From Rhodospirillaceae bacterium (lineage in GTDB: Bacteria > Pseudomonadota > Alphaproteobacteria > Rhodospirillales > Rhodospirillaceae), in assembly GCA_002691085.1 (NCBI GenBank), contig NZGX01000053.1, forward strand, positions 6,687 to 15,775: a stretch of DNA of 9,089 nt, read 5' to 3'. Both the position numbers and the translations under genes were made by a program. Each line of letters begins with the position of its first letter. The stretch's first letter is position 1. The notes under the pieces were generated by a model. That model saw nothing but the letters and a program-made list of their open reading frames with translations. It ran no database searches and was not told where the DNA came from. Positions 7,157 to 9,089 of this stretch are shown in pieces.

Positions 7157-8374
7157 CTATTTTATTTTTTCAAACTTTGCTGCCTCTTCTGAACCACTGG
7201 TTGCTGACCCTTCACTATACGAATGCTTTCCTGTTCCGGCTAAAGCACCCCCATCAACAATTAAATATTCGTCACGGATTGGCCTATTATCGAGATAACA
7301 CTCTAAAATCTCTCTCACTCCTGCAGCATAACGAGCTTGAGCTGAAAGAGAAGTTCCCGAAGTATGTGGTGTCATTGCATGATTTGGCATTGAACGCCAT
7401 GGGTGATCTTGAGGTGGTGGCTGAGGAAACCATACATCTCCTGCGTAACCTGCAAGCTGTCCGGTTTCTAGAGCATTTGCAATTGCATCTTTATCACATA
7501 TTTTTCCACGGGCTGTATTAACAATATATGAACCTCTCTTCATCAAGCTTATCATTTTTTCGTCAAATAAATGTTCAGTTTCAGGATGTAAGGGGCAGTT
7601 TATAGTTACAACATCACACACCCTGACCATTGACTCTACACTATCATGAAAGGTTAAATTTAATTCTTTCTCCACATTTTCAGGTAATCTATGCCTGTCA
7701 AAATAATGCAAAGAAACATCAAAGGGGTGCAATCTTCTTAAAACGGCAAGACCAATTCTTCCAGAAGCAACTGATCCGACTTGCATACCCTCTAAATCGT
7801 AAGAACGTGAAATACAATCTGCAATATTCCATCCCCCTTTAACAACCCAATTATACATAGGAATATAATTTCTAACGAGACTTAATATCATCATTACAAC
7901 ATGTTCCGATACACTTATACTGTTACAAAAAGTAACCTCTGCAACTGTAATTTTATTATCTATAGCAGATTGGAGATCAACATGGTCTGAACCTATACCA
8001 GCTGTAATAGCTAATTTAAGTTTGGGAGATTTTGCAACTCTCTCTGAAGTAAGATATGCCGGAAAGAAAGGTTGGGAAATAACAACATCAGCGTCAACTA
8101 TCTCCTTATCAAGAACTGAGTTATCTCCATCCTTACTTGATGTTACTATAAAACTATGACCTCTTTCCTCTAAAAACTTTCTTAACCCCAGCTCCCCAGA
8201 TACAGACCCCAAAAGCTGGCCAGGTGTAAAATCAATATTTTTAGGTGATGGCATTTTTTGTCCATCAGGATACTTTTCAAGCTTTGGAATACTATCTCTA
8301 GCGTATGATTTTGGGTAACCTTCCACTGGATCGTCATACAAAACACAAACAACTTTTAATTTTTCTTTCGACAT
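7157..8374 (-). CDS. fdh: NAD-dependent formate dehydrogenase (metal-free, D-2-hydroxyacid dehydrogenase superfamily)
   Basis: This cytoplasmic enzyme oxidises formate to CO2 and reduces NAD+ to NADH without metals. The 405 residues read as a close relative of Pseudomonas sp. 101 FDH from end to end (recalled comparison), for example VLYDDPVEGYPKSYARD and DFTPGQLLGSVSGELGLRK. Catalytic residues match at a constant +5 offset: P102, F103, I127, N151, R289, Q318, H337 and S339, corresponding to Pseudomonas 97, 98, 122, 146, 284, 313, 332 and 334. The NAD site has G200-S-V-A-S-G205-R-I-G208, and D226 at the end of the next strand indicates NAD rather than NADP preference. The FDH-specific C-terminal tail (GALAGTGKHSYSEG, then EEAAKFEK) is present, separating it from other hydroxyacid dehydrogenases. 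One small difference is TPHTSG where Pseudomonas has TPHISG. The ATG has a strong GAGGGGG site upstream. It probably heads the operon and consumes formate released by the pathway (inference). Confidence 0.97.
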   Translation of the reverse strand: MSKEKLKVVCVLYDDPVEGYPKSYARDSIPKLEKYPDGQKMPSPKNIDFTPGQLLGSVSGELGLRKFLEERGHSFIVTSSKDGDNSVLDKEIVDADVVISQPFFPAYLTSERVAKSPKLKLAITAGIGSDHVDLQSAIDNKITVAEVTFCNSISVSEHVVMMILSLVRNYIPMYNWVVKGGWNIADCISRSYDLEGMQVGSVASGRIGLAVLRRLHPFDVSLHYFDRHRLPENVEKELNLTFHDSVESMVRVCDVVTINCPLHPETEHLFDEKMISLMKRGSYIVNTARGKICDKDAIANALETGQLAGYAGDVWFPQPPPQDHPWRSMPNHAMTPHTSGTSLSAQARYAAGVREILECYLDNRPIRDEYLIVDGGALAGTGKHSYSEGSATSGSEEAAKFEKIK

Positions 8375-8380
8375 TTAATA

Positions 8381-8387
8381 CCCCCTC
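8381..8387 (-). promoter_or_regulatory. Strong purine-rich ribosome binding site of formate dehydrogenase
   Basis: GAGGGGG on the minus strand ends 6 nt before the ATG. It is the most G-rich ribosome site in the window and fixes the start at 8374. It suggests high translation of formate dehydrogenase compared with the weak sites of the genes that follow. Confidence 0.6.
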
Positions 8388-8409
8388 TTAAAATAAAATA
8401 ATTTAGAGA

Positions 8410-8438
8410 ATACTATCTTAGTGAACGCATATCGTCTA
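8410..8438 (-). promoter_or_regulatory. Candidate sigma70 promoter for the formate dehydrogenase operon
   Basis: On the minus strand TAGACG (8438-8433, 4 of 6 to TTGACA) and TAGTAT (8415-8410, 4 of 6 to TATAAT) are separated by exactly 17 bp. The predicted start near 8403 leaves a leader of about 29 nt that contains the strong ribosome site. The 94-bp gap is the widest in the window and the natural place for the operon promoter. The hexamers are imperfect, so this is a candidate only. Confidence 0.33.
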
Positions 8439-8444
8439 GGTTCC

Positions 8445-8459
8445 AAATCTGAAAGATTT
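8445..8459 (-). repeat. Small stem-loop after the YwaF-type gene
   Basis: AAATCT and AGATTT form a perfect 6-bp stem around a 3-nt loop, extendable by two G-U pairs on the transcript strand. It starts 10 nt after the TAG stop of the membrane-protein gene and lies just before the candidate promoter. It lacks GC pairs at the base and a following U-tract, so it is at best a poor terminator or a 3'-end stabiliser. Confidence 0.25.
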
Positions 8460-8468
8460 AAGTATTAA

Positions 8469-9089
8469 CTAATAATCTTTTGTTTTTCTAATTCTATCCG
8501 TGAGAAAAAAAGGTAAATATGTTAATATTATTATGAAAAGACCCAGTAGAAACATGCCAAGTATATGATAAGGCGGATCTGGAAAAAGATTTATTACAGT
8601 TGTGCTATTTGGTTTATTTGCTAAATACCAAAAATTGGCCTCACTTCCCAAGATTGGGTTTATAAAATATATAATAAACATTACAAAAATACTTACTGCA
8701 ATCACCATTAACATATCATTAAAGAATGGCCTCATATTGAGTGCAATTAAAGAATAAAAAACAGCTAATAAGATAAGACCATGAGCACAATAAAATAAGA
8801 AATATTCTAAATGAGGGAAGCCATACTTTACAGTTGGAGTAACCAAAGCCATACCACCACCACCTATTGACCAAAAAAAAGCACAGTTAAAAAATATTTT
8901 TCTTCTTGTAAAAAGAAAATAAGCTATCGCAAGTGCCGACATATCACACATATGTAGAGGTATAGCCTCTTGCCAAGAGTATTCAAATAACGAGGTGGTA
9001 TAAATTCCTGATATTTCATGTGCAATGAGCAAAGAGGCAATAACATAACCCATTCTTTTCTTAACTAACTCACCTTTATTCTTAAAGAA
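8469..9089 (-). CDS. YwaF/TIGR02206-family integral membrane protein, N-terminus beyond window
   Basis: This is a multi-pass inner-membrane protein of the YwaF/TIGR02206 family, related to the TMEM164 group. The frame is open to the window end (206 codons before the stop). The first ATG in view is at 9053, but family members are usually about 220-240 residues with another membrane helix before this point, so the true start is probably outside. Numbering from 9053, family landmarks are IPLHMCDMSA (31-40), GGGGMALVTPTVKYGFPHL (64-82), FYCAHGLIL (87-95), and the loop LANKPNSTT followed by FPDPPYH, where relatives often have GPWPWY. About five to six hydrophobic segments remain, with a positively charged C-terminus (TDRIRKTKDY). 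No function is established for the bacterial members. A 94-bp gap with a hairpin separates it from formate dehydrogenase, so it may belong to a separate transcript. Confidence 0.82.
   Translation of the reverse strand, partial: FFKNKGELVKKRMGYVIASLLIAHEISGIYTTSLFEYSWQEAIPLHMCDMSALAIAYFLFTRRKIFFNCAFFWSIGGGGMALVTPTVKYGFPHLEYFLFYCAHGLILLAVFYSLIALNMRPFFNDMLMVIAVSIFVMFIIYFINPILGSEANFWYLANKPNSTTVINLFPDPPYHILGMFLLGLFIIILTYLPFFLTDRIRKTKDY

Noticed and set aside
7177..7521. Plus-strand open frame of 114 codons
   Set aside because: It is antisense to the conserved C-terminal part of formate dehydrogenase and has no family resemblance; the coding constraint on the other strand explains the open frame.
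7630..7842. Plus-strand open frame of 70 codons
   Set aside because: It is antisense to the NAD-binding region of formate dehydrogenase, with no recognisable motif.
7157..8374. Assignment as phosphoglycerate or general D-2-hydroxyacid dehydrogenase
   Set aside because: The FDH-specific N-terminal region, the Asn151/Gln318/Ser339 residues and the C-terminal tail fit formate dehydrogenase and not the other members of the superfamily.
8445..8459. Strong intrinsic terminator after the YwaF-type gene
   Set aside because: The stem has only six perfect pairs with a single G-C pair and no following U-tract, so it is recorded only as a small hairpin.

Overview
All eight genes in this 9.1 kb window lie on the minus strand, so transcription runs from high to low coordinates. 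The DNA is AT-rich and tightly packed. Gene order, start-codon use and Shine-Dalgarno-like sites are bacterial. AT-rich, streamlined gene packing together with a Pseudomonas-type NAD formate dehydrogenase, a type II lipoprotein signal and a peptide-type ABC importer suggests a Gram-negative proteobacterium, possibly a marine alphaproteobacterium of the SAR11/AEGEAN-169 kind. The lineage is inference; no rRNA or other marker is present.

Layout in transcription order: (1) the end of a YwaF/TIGR02206-type membrane protein, cut off at its N-terminus by the window edge (8469-9089); (2) a 94-bp gap with a small hairpin, a candidate sigma70 promoter and a strong ribosome binding site; (3) an NAD-dependent formate dehydrogenase with every catalytic residue I could check conserved (7157-8374); (4) a hydantoin/Asp-Glu racemase superfamily protein without the usual catalytic cysteine pair (6354-7109); (5) a 58-bp gap with a 7-bp inverted repeat and a TATAAT hexamer; (6) a complete oligopeptide-type ABC importer: family 5 solute-binding lipoprotein (4595-6295), DppB-type permease (3573-4595), DppC-type permease (2710-3576) and a fused double ATPase (951-2720); (7) a GMC-family FAD oxidoreductase, cut off at its C-terminus by the window start (1-941).

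The four transporter genes overlap one another by 1 to 11 bp, and the oxidoreductase follows after 9 bp with its ribosome binding site overlapping the preceding stop codon, so these five are almost certainly one translationally coupled unit. Gaps of about 47 and 58 bp join the formate dehydrogenase and racemase-like genes to the same unit. A reasonable reading is a catabolic cluster: the importer brings in a small organic compound, the racemase-like protein and the GMC flavoenzyme modify it, and formate dehydrogenase oxidises the formate released, yielding NADH. The substrate cannot be named from sequence.

The two most unusual points are the absence of a canonical cysteine pair in the racemase-like protein, and an ATPase in which three altered motifs all map to the same composite ATP site. 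No tRNA, rRNA, CRISPR array, insertion sequence or gene-free stretch longer than 300 bp was seen.
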